Origin: Isoetes taiwanensis
Taxonomy: Eukaryota > Streptophyta > Lycopodiopsida > Isoetales > Isoetaceae
Assembly: GCA_021234155.1 (NCBI GenBank)
Contig: JAJEKV010000004.1
Coordinates: forward strand, 5,276,109 to 5,340,108
DNA: 64,000 nucleotides
Direction of reading: 5' to 3'
The notes beneath the pieces are model-generated. The model had not been told where the DNA came from. It ran no database searches and saw only the letters and a program-made list of their open reading frames with translations. This document shows, in pieces, positions 20,601-32,164 of this stretch. Position numbers and translations under genes: made by a program. Within the stretch, counting starts at the first letter, position 1. Each line of letters starts with the position of its first letter.

Positions 20601-23600
20601 CTTTATTTAACTTGCTTATTGTTTCAAATTTTCTCACATGCATCTTAGGATTGGTCTTTTTATCTTTATCTCCTCCATATCTGGGATATCTCAAGGAATG
20701 AGAACTAGAAGTACTCATTGTAAAGATAGATTCGATGTCGGGCAAAATTTAGGAAGATCTTTCTACTGTTTCTTTTTGCAACCCCCTTCGGGCCCTTCTC
20801 TCAGCCCTTTCTTTCTCTTGTTTTTCCCTCAATTCTTGCCTTTTCTTGTATTCTTCAGCAAGATTTTTATACATCAACTTAAGTCAATTCCTTATACTGC
20901 ATATATTTCTCTAGTTTGCCATAAATGCATTTTGATTTCATCATCTATCTTTTTGAATTCAACGTTGAAACTTTGCAAACTTCAAGTGCACATGTAGAAT
21001 ATCTCATATACAAATTTTCAAATGCAAAAACCATGCTTTTCTTTCAAATTTGAGATCTGATACAAATCTGCTATGACAGCCCAGTAAGCCCTATTTAATT
21101 GCTTGCCAAAATTCTTAAGCAATGATCTAACTTTTGAATTTTCCTGGTTGGTTAAGCAATTAGCAAGGACTTTGCATGTTAAATTTCAAGCTAAAATAAT
21201 AACATTAAGGCTCTGAAAACACGCATCCACTAGTTAGGACTGCCAGGAGTTTTTTGCTTGGTTTTTTACCTTGCCATAAATTTAACTTCTGGAATTTGGC
21301 AAAATGGTTGCTTACTAATGGACTAAACTAATTGTCAAGTTTCAGATTTAATGGACATGGATTAACAAAGTTTTAGAGATCTGATACCATCCTTCCAGAA
21401 CAGTCCTCTAGGAATTAGAAATTCACAACCTGTTTGTTTTAAAACTTGTAAATTTCTTATGACAATTTGGCCATATATTTAGCATCAAATTTAGCCATTC
21501 TAGGTCCCGACAACGGAACCAAAAATGTTAAGGGAAAGTCTCTCACCTTTTCCAAAACATAAACAACAAACACTAATTAAGAGAACTGGAATGACTTACC
21601 AAGAGATCATCGACATGGTAAGTCATTACCCAATAGGTGGATACATGTACTCTTCACCTACCTCTCTCAAAGCTCAAACGCGTAAACAATGTTCCCTTGG
21701 GTAAACGTGTGCCTGACGTTGTTGGGCTAATGTCGTGCACTTGAGGTTACATTGGGATCATTTCATATAGATCTAATTTCGTATAGCTCTATAGTAAAAA
21801 TGTGACGGGTGTTGTCATGCATAATTAGAGACATGTACATGGGCTTTCACTGTAAGAACGATCACATGGCGTTGGCCTATAGATCCTTTCAGTGTAAGTC
21901 TATGTTCACATGAGCGGGACCAGACTTAAAGAATTTGGGGATATTTGGCTAAAAAAACTGACAAAGTAGGTCAATGCACCATTCTTATGAAAGTCTGCCC
22001 AAAGCAACATATCAAGCTTTCAAAAATCCCATGGCATTTTTTGACCTGAGTTTCTTTTGGTCAACTATGCATTCATGGGAGCATACCCTAAGAGTGGTCC
22101 TATGGAGTTGGTAACCCTATGAATCCTAGGGGCATATGGGCCTTCAATGTAATAAGGTAAATTGTTTGGAAGTGATACTATAGAGCCAAAACAAAAACCA
22201 ATCGATAATTCCCATTTCCATCATCGCACCAAGTCCAAGTGAAGTTTTAAGGCCAAAAATAATTGTTCATTTCCTATTTAGTGAATATTTGAAGTGAGAT
22301 ATATTTCTATGTAGGACTTATATTTTTTCTTGAATGCTACAAAATGATGAAACATCTACGGATTGTACACAAATCAGAAACCTCTTTTTGGTTTCTGCAT
22401 GCTAGTGGATTATTACTTTTGTTCCACCTACATAGAAACTATAAAATTCCACTCCACGAATGGAAACATTGGCATCAAAGTACTCAAAGCATTACCCCGT
22501 TCCAATAAATCTTACAGAACTTTGGAAAACTTCTAACTAAGAATTGTTAAACTATAGCACAATCTACCGACGTAATGAGAATATCTGTTCCCTTCGTAAT
22601 CCACAGATAAAACACTGAACTAACTTGGACTTCAAAATACTCTTATAAAATACATCATTTGCAAGACATATATGATACAATAATTGTTCTTGTGCAAGTT
22701 TCATTTGTCTGCCAATTTCTAGCACAACAAACTTGATAACCTCATGCTCAAGGCTTGCTTGAAAAAGAATATAACTGTAATTTTGATCATTTAAAATTGA
22801 CTGTAATATTGAACTAAACTCAACAACTTTTAGTGTCCTTTGCCACACCAAAACTACATTAAAATGACTATAAGCTTCTACTTCTCGATCTTTCTTATTT
22901 TGCTACCATATTATAGTGCCAGAATCTGATTGATCTTTTTAGAACTTGCCAGTAGCTTTTGAAAACTTGCACATTACATGGCATCATCATGAAAGAACAT
23001 CTGTGATTATGTTTATCATCTGCTTCTGGCTTTCATACCTTGTATGGCAAATTCTTTCTGAGAGGAATATGGAAAAGAGATCATCCGTTAACCAAACAAA
23101 TTGGCAATGTTATTCTCAAACATTATTCTCTTACCTACTTCAAAGATCTCCACAACTAAAGAAGTGATGCATAGAAGATGACATGCATCCCTAATACCTA
23201 CAACAAAGAAGAAAGATGATTAATAAGCACGATAAACACAATTGCCGTGGTAGAGTCTAATGCTCAAAGCCTTGCAGGCAAGAACATGCATCGTATGTTC
23301 TTCCAATAAAACAACAGAGAAAAATCATCATATGATCAGGTGGGTATCCATCAAAAACTTAACCTAAACTCTGACAGTCAAGAACTCTAATCAAATTACT
23401 AACTCAATCAACAACAGCAAGTTGAAAATCTGGATAATCTGCATGAAAAGGGAACGAAGAGTTCAAATCTTGTTTTTGCATTAGAAATAAAAGAAAACAG
23501 TTGAAACTCATGGCATATCCTCATCTCTATGCAGCATGCATATGAATTTCTTTCCAAAACAATCATAGCAAATGCATCATCCCTTCTACTGCGATAGCAA

Positions 23601-25316
23601 ACCCAAGCTTAAATCTGCCCTTTTACACAAATCTTGCTATTTCTGACCTTAAACATAAAAAAGAAGGGAAACTGTAGCGCATTCTTCCCAGTCGGCTGGG
23701 ATTGGATATTAAACCAGAAAGGGGCACAAAAAGAATATATTGCAGCAAAAGACATGCCATAGAACTTAGAAATACCTCTAACAAACAAAAAGATTGAATT
23801 TCTACCTTTACTTTCAGAATGTGCAGCCTAAACATAGCATAATAGGTGGCTTACAATATGGACATGCAACTACATGAAATACTTAAGAGTTGGATATCCT
23901 TGAACATTATACCTGTCATCACTGTTTACGGTATATGGTTTTGATCAGCATTGGCATAGCACAACATGTCTTACTTTAAGCACATAACTATATTTCCTTA
24001 CTTGTAGCTAAATCCTTGTGAGCATTAGCATCCAACTTGGCAATCACAATGTCTTCTTCTAGCTTATAAGCTGTTGCAAGCTGCTCATAAACCTGACAAC
24101 AACAGATCATGACTTATCAGTTACATAGGCATCCACGATAACACACAAAGTACAGAATTAAAACAGATCATACACTCAGATGCTATTCAAAAATTTGCTA
24201 TTTAATAGCAGAGTTAATTAGGGTGATGGAAAATGATTGCAAAACTGAAAATAATAGTAATAAGGATCATAAGGATCTTCTGTTTGACTGCTCACATCCT
24301 CTGCTTTGTGCATAGCATGCTATGCTTACCGCTGCTATATCCATTTATGCTTACCATGTTCCTAAACTTTTAAACAAAGAACAATTGGCTTACCTTGTCT
24401 CAGACCTGTGAACTTGGCGCTCTATACTTTTGGGAGCCCATGTTTCTTAGAATCTATAAAATACAGCATCAAGAAGTGTCCCCAGCTTTAGATTTAGACC
24501 CAGAACATTAAACCTGGGAGCATACATAGATTTTGATCCGCACCCTATCCTTCTGTTGTAAACGTGTTCCTTCTGTATCCTCTGTTTTGTGGCTAAAAAA
24601 AAGTAGATGGGTTAAGAGAAGGCAGTAATTTACGGCAAGTAATTTACGGCAAGAATCAACCCAAGGAAAAATGAAAAAATTACCTGAGTGTCAGACGTGA
24701 AGCTCTAGCCTGCTATCTGGGTTTTTTGCTGCAAACAGAACACTCATGATCAAAGCATTTGTGATGTTTATTCAAAAGAAAACTTCAAATAGCATGAGAT
24801 AGAATCTGAAAACCCTGTAAGGATGAAGCCGAGCTTTGCCAGAACAGTGAACAGTGAATCCTGAATCGTGGTAATGCAACAAATCTGCATCAAAAAATTG
24901 AAATCATGCAGACCAAATAGAAACTTGCAATACCTAGAATAGAGTAGAATGGAGTAGCAGCAGATGGATTCTCCTGCCATTGCTTATTAGAAAAACGAAA
25001 TGGATAGATGAAGCAAAAAGAAAAAAGTAGAAGCCGGACATAAAAAATATAATCGGAAGGATTAGAAGGAGATTGGTGCCTCTTGAAAGCCCTTTAACAA
25101 AAAAAAATGATGAAATATGGAGGGAAATCCCCCGTCATATCCTCTCGGCTCATTCACCGTAACCCAGCTGCCCGCTGCCTACCCTGAAGAGGAGGTAAAA
25201 AAGACCGAAAAAAGGCCAAAAACGTAAGTTGGCCGGAAACTTCATTTTAGGGTTCCAAATATAGCGCCGGAAAAAGGCACACCGGCATCATCGAAAAACC
25301 CAAGAAACTAAGTAGA
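20601..25316. other. AT-rich region between inverted Helitron ends
   Basis: Mostly without recognisable genes. It contains one isolated PDI exon (24002-24092) and, at about 21703-21740, a partial Helitron-end-like phrase (AAACGTGTGCC) in minus orientation. Small frames such as 22564-22851 have no domain. A stretch near 25050-25300 looks like a leader or promoter, but no linked gene is visible. Confidence 0.4.
24002..24092 (-). pseudogene. Isolated exon of PDI-like (PDIL2/ERp38 type) protein
   Basis: A 91-bp minus-strand exon has a TTGTCAG acceptor before 24092 and a GTAAGG donor after 24002. Its translation (YEQLATAYKLEEDIVIAKLD and on through ANAHKDLAT) matches the stretch after the second thioredoxin CGHC site in plant protein disulfide isomerase-like proteins of the PDIL2 group. 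The exons that should flank it (CGHC upstream, the KYGVSGFPT-type exon downstream) were not found within several kilobases. It is therefore probably a captured or orphaned exon and not part of a functional gene. Confidence 0.65.
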
Positions 25317-26013
25317 CTAGTAAACGTGTGCCCATACCCTGGCATATGTTTTTACTCCGCTTTTAACGTCCGTGCAACTTCTATCAACAACACATCTTGA
25401 TATTCACAAGAATAGACATTATTTTCATTTGTAAGTACTTTTATTATTGAATTGTCTCACGCCAATATTATCAATGTATAAACTTTGCGTTTATCGATTT
25501 TAATACAAAAAATAATGCTTTATAAGGAAGGTGGGGGGTAATTAATTTACCTCTAAAGACAAAAAGGTGAAAGGCAGATCCAAAACTTATACTCAAAATG
25601 TCACCTTTAGAAGTAGTTAAGTGTATCAACAAAAAATAGGTACAGAAATGTAAAACACAAAATTTTGTCGTAGTTCCTTGGCGTGCTTTAGTTCATGATA
25701 GAACTCTCAATATGCATCTACACATGGCGCACATCACCAAGGGTTTAATGTTAATTAATACTTTTATGGATGCTCCCATGACATAACTTTATCTCTTCTA
25801 CAGATAAAATATTAGCCGAGGTTTAAAGCACTACATTATCCAATAGTAAATTGTACCCAATAGTTTTTTTTTGCATTTATCGATTTTAGTAAAGAAAATA
25901 ATGTTTTATAAGGAAGGTTGAGAGTAAGTAATTTACCTCTAAAGACGAAAAATTGAAAGGCGGATCCAAAACTTATGCTCAAATTGTCACCTCGAGAAGT
26001 AGTTAAGTACATC

Positions 26014-26163
26014 GCGGTGGTGGTCTAGTGGTAAGGCTTTGGATTGGGGTGACCCCCACCAGGGTTCAAAACCCACTGGCTACCATCAGTTGGGAGACGT
26101 GGGCAGGTGCAAGTCCCACCAACCATGCCTTCAAAAAAAAAACAAAACAAAAAAAAAAAAAAC
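26014..26163 (+). mobile_element. tRNA-derived SINE
   Basis: This has an RNA polymerase III box A (TGGTCTAGTGG, 26021-26031, a full match to TRGYNNARNNG) and box B (GGTTCAAAACC, 26063-26073, a full match to GGTTCRANNCC) 31 bp apart, as in tRNA genes. A body to about 26130 is followed by an A-rich tail (to 26163). TACATC is duplicated at 26008-26013 and 26164-26169, marking target-primed insertion. It depends on LINE enzymes supplied elsewhere. Confidence 0.9.
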
Positions 26164-26560
26164 TACATCAACAAAAAATAGGTACAGAAATATAAAACAC
26201 AAAATTCTGTCTTGGTTTTTTGGCATACCTTAGTTTCGTTCATGATGAAACTCTAAATATGCATCTCCACATGGCGCAAATAATCAAAAGGGCCTAATTT
26301 GTACTGTTATAGATGCTCCTATGAGATATCTTTACCTCTCCTACAGATAACATCCTAGCTGGGGTAAAAAACACTACATTATCCAATACTAAATGTGTAC
26401 TTGGTGGTGTTGTGCTAACGTCATGGCTTGTGTCTTTACTTGGCCTTTAACGTCCATATGTGGAACTATTCACAATGCCACACATTGATGCTTGTAAGAA
26501 TGGTCATGATTTGCTTTTGTATTTTTGTTGCATGGGTAACATAAAACATTAGAGTTGATA

Positions 26561-26640
26561 CTAATAAACGTGTGCCCGGCGTCACCGGACGGCATATGTT
26601 TTTACTCAGCCTTTAATATCCGTATGTGCTATTTCCATCG
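26561..26640 (-). mobile_element. Second Helitron 3' terminus in array
   Basis: The minus strand reads ...GCCGGGCACACGTTTATTAG followed by T, with a CCGG-TGACG-CCGG stem just upstream. It differs from the 20600 and 25317 ends in having TTAG in place of CTAG. The sequence inward (ATATGCC, AGTAAAAAC) is shared with the other two ends. Confidence 0.7.
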
Positions 26641-27190
26641 ACAACACATATCGAAGTTCGCAAAAATGGACATTATTTGCATTTGTAAGTATTTTTGTTG
26701 TGTTTATCGAGTTTAAAAGAGAAAATAATGCTTTATAATGAAGGTGAGGGGTAATTAATGTGCCTCTAAAGAAGAAAAATTGAAAGGCAGATCCAAAATA
26801 TATGCTCGTACATCAACAAAAATAGGTACATAAATGCAAAACACAAAATTTTGTCTTAGTTTCTTGGCGTACTTTAGTTCATGATGGAACTCTAAATATG
26901 CATCTCCACATGGCGCACATTATCAAGGGCCTAATTTATACTTTTATGGATGCTCTCATTATATCTTTACTTCTCGTACAGATAACATCTTCGCCGAGGT
27001 AAAAAGCACTACATTATCCAATAGTAAATGTGTATCCGATGTTGCCGCACTAATCTCTTGGCTTGTGTTTTCACTTGTCTTTTTATGTCCATATATGGAA
27101 CGACCCACAACACCATAGATTGATGCTTGCAAGAATGGTCATAATTTGCTTTTGTATTTTTGTTGCATGGGTAACATAAAATATTAGAGA

Positions 27191-30100
27191 TTATATGATA
27201 CATAATCTTTTACTGAACATAGAAAGCAATTATTATTGCAAGAGCCACTAAATCTGACACATCATCTCTATCACAAACATGGACCAATACTCCATATCTA
27301 GGATTTCCAAATCCCCAAGGATCTCTACGTCGGCCATAAAATGGAGAAGTAACAAATGAAAATGATAATTGAAAATAATCCTATTTGGAAGAATTCCATC
27401 CTGATTGAAGCCTGTTATTGAATCTTTCTTCTGGAATTGTTTCTAGTTCGGTCCGCAAAATTTGTCCGTCCATTTGATGCATTAGTTAAAAAAGAAAACT
27501 CACCAAGGCAGGCCTATGGACCTTTCACTCTCCTTTTGGCACAAAAAATAGGTAGAGTTTTTCATCAATGATCCTCAATCCGCAATGGCTATCTTGCATC
27601 ATGAAGCCATCTCCAATTCATTTCTTGATTTTTGCATCTTCAACCAAATTGTCATGTTCCCATGAGAGCCTGACTTCAAAGCAATGGACATGAGCTTTCA
27701 AAAGCCGCAGCGCATTTTTGGAAAATCAAAGTTCGACCTGAGTTGTCTCTAGTCAGGCCACGTCCATGGTAGTATAGAATGCATAATGCAAACATTTAAT
27801 AACGTTAAGTTGTTTTGTAAGAATTCTATGGATATGTCTTTGATAAAATTCTAGGCACCAACGTCGTAAAGAATTCCTCAATATTGCCAGTAATAAGCAA
27901 ATTCTACTCCACATGCCACTTTGAAAAATTGAAAAAAAAAAAAAAAAAAAAAAAAAAACCACCACCACCTCGTGCATTTGTCTAAAAATGCTAAAGAATG
28001 GCACATGAAATAATGAAATGGGAGATGCATATCATTGATTCTTCAGATGTACTACTTTGTATATAATTCGCATGTTTCCAATGAATTGCTCTCTGTAATA
28101 CAACAGGAACATGCATGCATAGGAGTGATTTTTCAGAAGTAATAATTTGTATATAACTCGCATGTTTCCAGCGTACAAAAAAATGTTGATTCTCATTACA
28201 CAATGCACATAACCATCATATCTCAATCTTCCAGAAGAAAGGATTTTCAGCTGTCCGAATAGAAAGTACATTGCAGAGCTTTTGATTTACAGAAACAACG
28301 TTAAAGACATCCTAGATTGTTTTTTCTCAAAATGCCATGAATACGTTTGAACACCTCAGAGCATGTTGGCATCAGTTTCAGGACCTGGATTTCCAGGTCC
28401 GCATACTTGCCCTTCAGAATGACGCAGCAGGTAATATCAAATGCCGATTTTCAATTTACCTCTTGTTAAGAGTCTAGAAATCTCTGTACGTATTGGCATT
28501 AACAGGATCAAATTGATCCTTAAAATGAGAGACAGACAATCAAACTCATCCAGCAAGAACTTTAACAATCTGCATGAAACATTGACTATGTTTAATATCA
28601 TAGCTGCAAATGCAGTGTATTGCAAAGATGCCAAAGACTATTTTAAAATCTCAACTGCATGCAAACTTTGGAACAATCATCCTCTTTCGTCAAGCCAGAC
28701 AGTCAATCTAGAACATGCGGTAGCGTTGCTTACAGAAAGGGCAAGCACAATGACATATTCATGCATTATTCTCTTGTTTTAGTAATCGATAAATCTTGCT
28801 TTGTTACCTCTGCTAAAAGATTGTATCAAAAATTCCTTGCATAATCAGCACCACGACCTTTATCCTTTGTTGGCCCTGCACATATGTTATTGATTCTTTT
28901 AGATGCAAACTTCATTGGCAACATATAAAAGCCTTAAATAAGGACCTTGTACCCATGTCATAAACTCATACCAAATTTAGTGGACCTTCTAGCCAAAGCA
29001 TGCCATACATTAATAAGTTACTGTTTAGAATTAAAATTCCATTTTTTCTCCCACATGATATGACCCCATAATATATGCTAGTCTGCAAACATCGCAATTC
29101 CGCAACAGATTCTCAATCTATCCAGATCATGTACACTCTTATGATCTAGTGCCAAAAAGGATGCTGACAAATCTATGTGCTCTAATGGGACCTCAAAATG
29201 AAGATGGCCCCTGATAAAGTAATATCAATTGTGTAGATTATGTAGAGTAGGTAGCAGCTAGAGATTGTTATATCGAAGCTATAAATATGGAACGCCCCTA
29301 GAACCACTAAAGATATTAACACTGTTACTTTATGCCAACAATGTTATTCTGGAAGTTGAGAATGAGAGCAGTTTTACAAAGTGCAAGGCATTTGCCAATA
29401 AAGGTAACATCTAACATCGAGAGCTTGAGCAGAGTATGGATTGAAGAGGATGGCCATGCTTTTCAGAAGTGACCTAAATTGTGCCCATATGCACTTCCCT
29501 GGATATGTTTGACATGGTTAACATTTACAACACCAAATCCTTTCATAGAGAGAATAAGCCCTGAAGGATCATACTCTTGCAGAGGTGCTCCATATGGGTG
29601 GTTCCATTCAAATATCTTTCAGAAAATGACATAGAAGCCTAGGAAGGCTGCAGAGGTGCTGGAGATCTATTGTACACAAAAGAAAACTCCTTTTTTTAAG
29701 TAGAAATGAAGACCTATGGCAGGATAGACTCCAACACAACCTTTGATTAAGATTTAACTACTTAAATGAGGGAAAGATGAACATATTTGAAATAAGTGTG
29801 GCCTATTATTAAAAAGGTACCTTACTCATGTCTATATAAAATTTATAGCTCCCCAAGCTACATTGCAGAGCAGGCACTAATATCCTCTAAAGGAACCTCA
29901 AAATTTGTCTGCATTATAAGAAGACTTAGTTAGCTGATTGCAGCAAAAACAGTTATGAGAAAGCAGCTAAAAGCAGTTACAGTTATACATAATTGAGCTA
30001 CTGGATTAGCTAGCTTATCCTGCTTCACAATCACTATGTAGAATTCTAGATAGATTCTAGAATTCACATCCTTGAAAATGAATGACAAATTGCGCACAAA

Positions 30101-31158
30101 TCCTTAGCTAAAGATCAAGATGAATTATGTGGTTTATTAAGCAAACGGGAAGCTCGTGGTTGGGATGAACTGAGAAAAGGCAATAATAAACAAAACGACA
30201 TATTCATCCATAATTTTTTTTTTTTTGCTTACAATGTAGTTACCTGGTAGAATCAGCAGGCAGAAAGCTTTTCCTTTCGATGTTCAAAGTTTTTACTGCA
30301 GGAAGTCTGCACCAAAAAATATCCATACATAAGCATATAAGCTGGACTTTGGGTGTGCGTAACAAAATGCAAGAAAAAGGGCTTTTAATACATGATTTAG
30401 CGCACAGATTTTTTAACAGTACATCAAATATCTTTTATCCACAGCTTTCTCTGTAGAATGACAAAATCAGAGATGCAAAAGGTTTAAGAGCACCAAATAA
30501 TAAAATACGAATGACAATGAACTTACAAAAAAGGAAGGTTCCTAAGGGCCAGGACCTGATTTGCTGCCTTGGAAAAACAGATTTTACTCCTCTGATAAGC
30601 CCATTTTGCCCCCCATCGAAATGCAAAAGATACATAGACAGCTCAGAGCCAGAAATCACGTCATTAATTGCTACATTGCTACACACGACTTCCATCTCTG
30701 TTAAAAAAAGGACACACGAAAAGTGAATCAATTGTGCATAAAATCGAGCCAAATCCAACACAAATATCCTGGATTTTGTACAAGCAAAGAAACAAAGAAG
30801 TTTTGACGCCGGTGGAAACCGATTAGAAACTGTCTGCAAAACCGGAAAATCTCCTGAAAAATGCAAAGAGAAGGAAGGAGGAGTTTGGTTCTACCTGTTA
30901 GGACTCCAAGGCAATTGCTCAAGCGATTCTGTGAAGGCTTAAGTTCTACAACAAAAATTATTTGACGAAATTCGGCACCTCTTCTTGCAACTAAACCCTT
31001 ATTGCTCTGTCAAATTAAGAATTCGAAATGAATCTCTGATCAAATGGGCATTAGAATCGCCATTACTGCATGCAAAATCTACTTCTCATGACGGTGAGCA
31101 ACCCCACCGTTTCGGAGAGAGGAGTGGAGGCGAAAAAAACAAGGTGCTACGCACGGAG
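27191..31158. other. AT-rich intergenic region
   Basis: No gene that I can support. It contains an A30 tract at about 27930-27958, possibly a retroposon tail, and a partial 90-bp-period duplication at 28037/28127. Frames at 28437-28844 and 30435-31185 overlap on both strands and lack known domains. Some could be leader or intron parts of unrecognised genes. Confidence 0.4.
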
Positions 31159-31318
31159 GGTTGCCCTCTATTTTCTTTAGGGTAAAGTGGTTTTAATCAA
31201 ACTGTAAAGTCATGTTTTCAAATACCCCCACCATATCTGGTTGCCCTCCATTTTCTTTAGGGTAAAGTGGTTTTAATCAAACCGTAAAGTTATGTTTTCA
31301 AATACCCCCACCATATCT
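31159..31318. repeat. Two-copy tandem duplication, 80-bp period
   Basis: The unit starting GGTTGCCCTC at 31159 is repeated from 31239 with only a few substitutions. It lies at the edge of the dispersed repeat copy B. Confidence 0.85.
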
Positions 31319-31445
31319 GCCAACTCAAATTTTAAATTAAACTAGACTCTACCATATTCTCACAATCAGTTTGTAGATCCTTTAGATTCATCTACAAGCC
31401 CGTCCACAAGTGTCCCTCAATGAAATTGTGTATGTAACTGAGTAG
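31200..31445 (-). repeat. Dispersed repeat, copy B
   Basis: On the minus strand it shares with 3970-4210 the order CACAATTT-ATTGAGGG, CACTTGTGGACGGGCTTGTAG, and an ATATGGTAG-rich part. The 80-bp duplication overlaps it. Confidence 0.5.
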
Positions 31446-31803
31446 TTGAGTGTTCTAAAAATGGTTGAATGTGTTTTATATCTTCTAGACAGAATATCAG
31501 CACTTCCTAGTACTCGCAATATTTTAAGCTATAGGTCTTCATCTATAACACTGTTGAACGAGTCGCAACATACAAAAAAGTCGGGAAAAAACTGCACGCC
31601 CAATTCATCTTGAATACTAAGAAGGGTATAGAATAGTTGTGTACCCACACAATTTATGTTTGACAAGACAGAGAGATTGACACTACTTGGCAAGACATTG
31701 TCAGACATTAACATACACCTACATTTTGGGAAAACGTTATTGTATGGAGCGTTTTAAACTGCCTTGATCCAACACTTCATGCTTGGTTTGTAGTTTGTTT
31801 TAG

Positions 31804-32000
31804 GGATCCATTTCTTACACCCATGCATGCAAGAGAGTATGCTAATAAAACAAGGACAAGCTTTTCAGTAAATGGTGCTTATGGGAGTGACCATCTTGTT
31901 TTTGCAAGTGCATATGAACAATGGATGGCTGCAAATGCTATTGGTCAGGGATATCTTTTTTGTGAAAAACATCTATGCACAAGCTTGCCATTATATTATC
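31804..32000 (+). pseudogene. DEAH-box RNA helicase exon fragment
   Basis: After a TTTTAG acceptor, the translation reads DPFLTP, then SVNGAYGSDHLVFASAYEQW, then GYLFCEKHLCTS. This follows the HA2/OB-side motif order of plant DExH/DEAH helicases (RDPFL.P, SDH.ALV.AYEGW, YCW.NFLS). Key positions are changed and no helicase core is nearby, so it is an orphan or captured exon. The reading remains open to 32164 but loses similarity after about 32000. Confidence 0.6.
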
Positions 32001-32164
32001 TGTTAGTTTCAAATGTTATGATGAGTTTGGGGTTTGTTTTTAATCCTACTATAATAAGCAGCAGATACATCAAAGATTACCGGACGGATTGGAATAACTT
32101 TAAATACAGATCCATTATAGTATACAATAATAGTCTATTCACCAATTATTATTGCACCTCCTAA

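Larger units (their letters stand above)
25317..27190 (-). mobile_element. Helitron-end tandem array (non-autonomous, minus orientation)
   Basis: The minus strand ends in ...CGTTTACTAG before T at 25317-25320, matching the 20600 terminus for about 60 bp. Behind it, similar 0.4-0.8-kb units repeat in tandem. The phrase TTTATCGATTTTA...AAAATAATG recurs near 25493 and 25877, with a related copy near 26704. GGTACAGAAATG...AAACACAAAATT recurs near 25638, 26180 and 26828. A second Helitron terminus lies at 26561. Degenerate termini recur near 26389 and 27017. There is no coding sequence. A SINE (26014-26163) interrupts the second unit. Confidence 0.7.

Noticed and set aside
21381-21410. GATCTGATACCA as another retrotransposon primer site
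   Set aside because: One or more mismatches to the tRNA-Met site and no LTR pair around it.
27926-27960. A30 tract as a processed pseudogene tail
   Set aside because: No upstream spliced coding sequence or target duplication could be recognised on either side.
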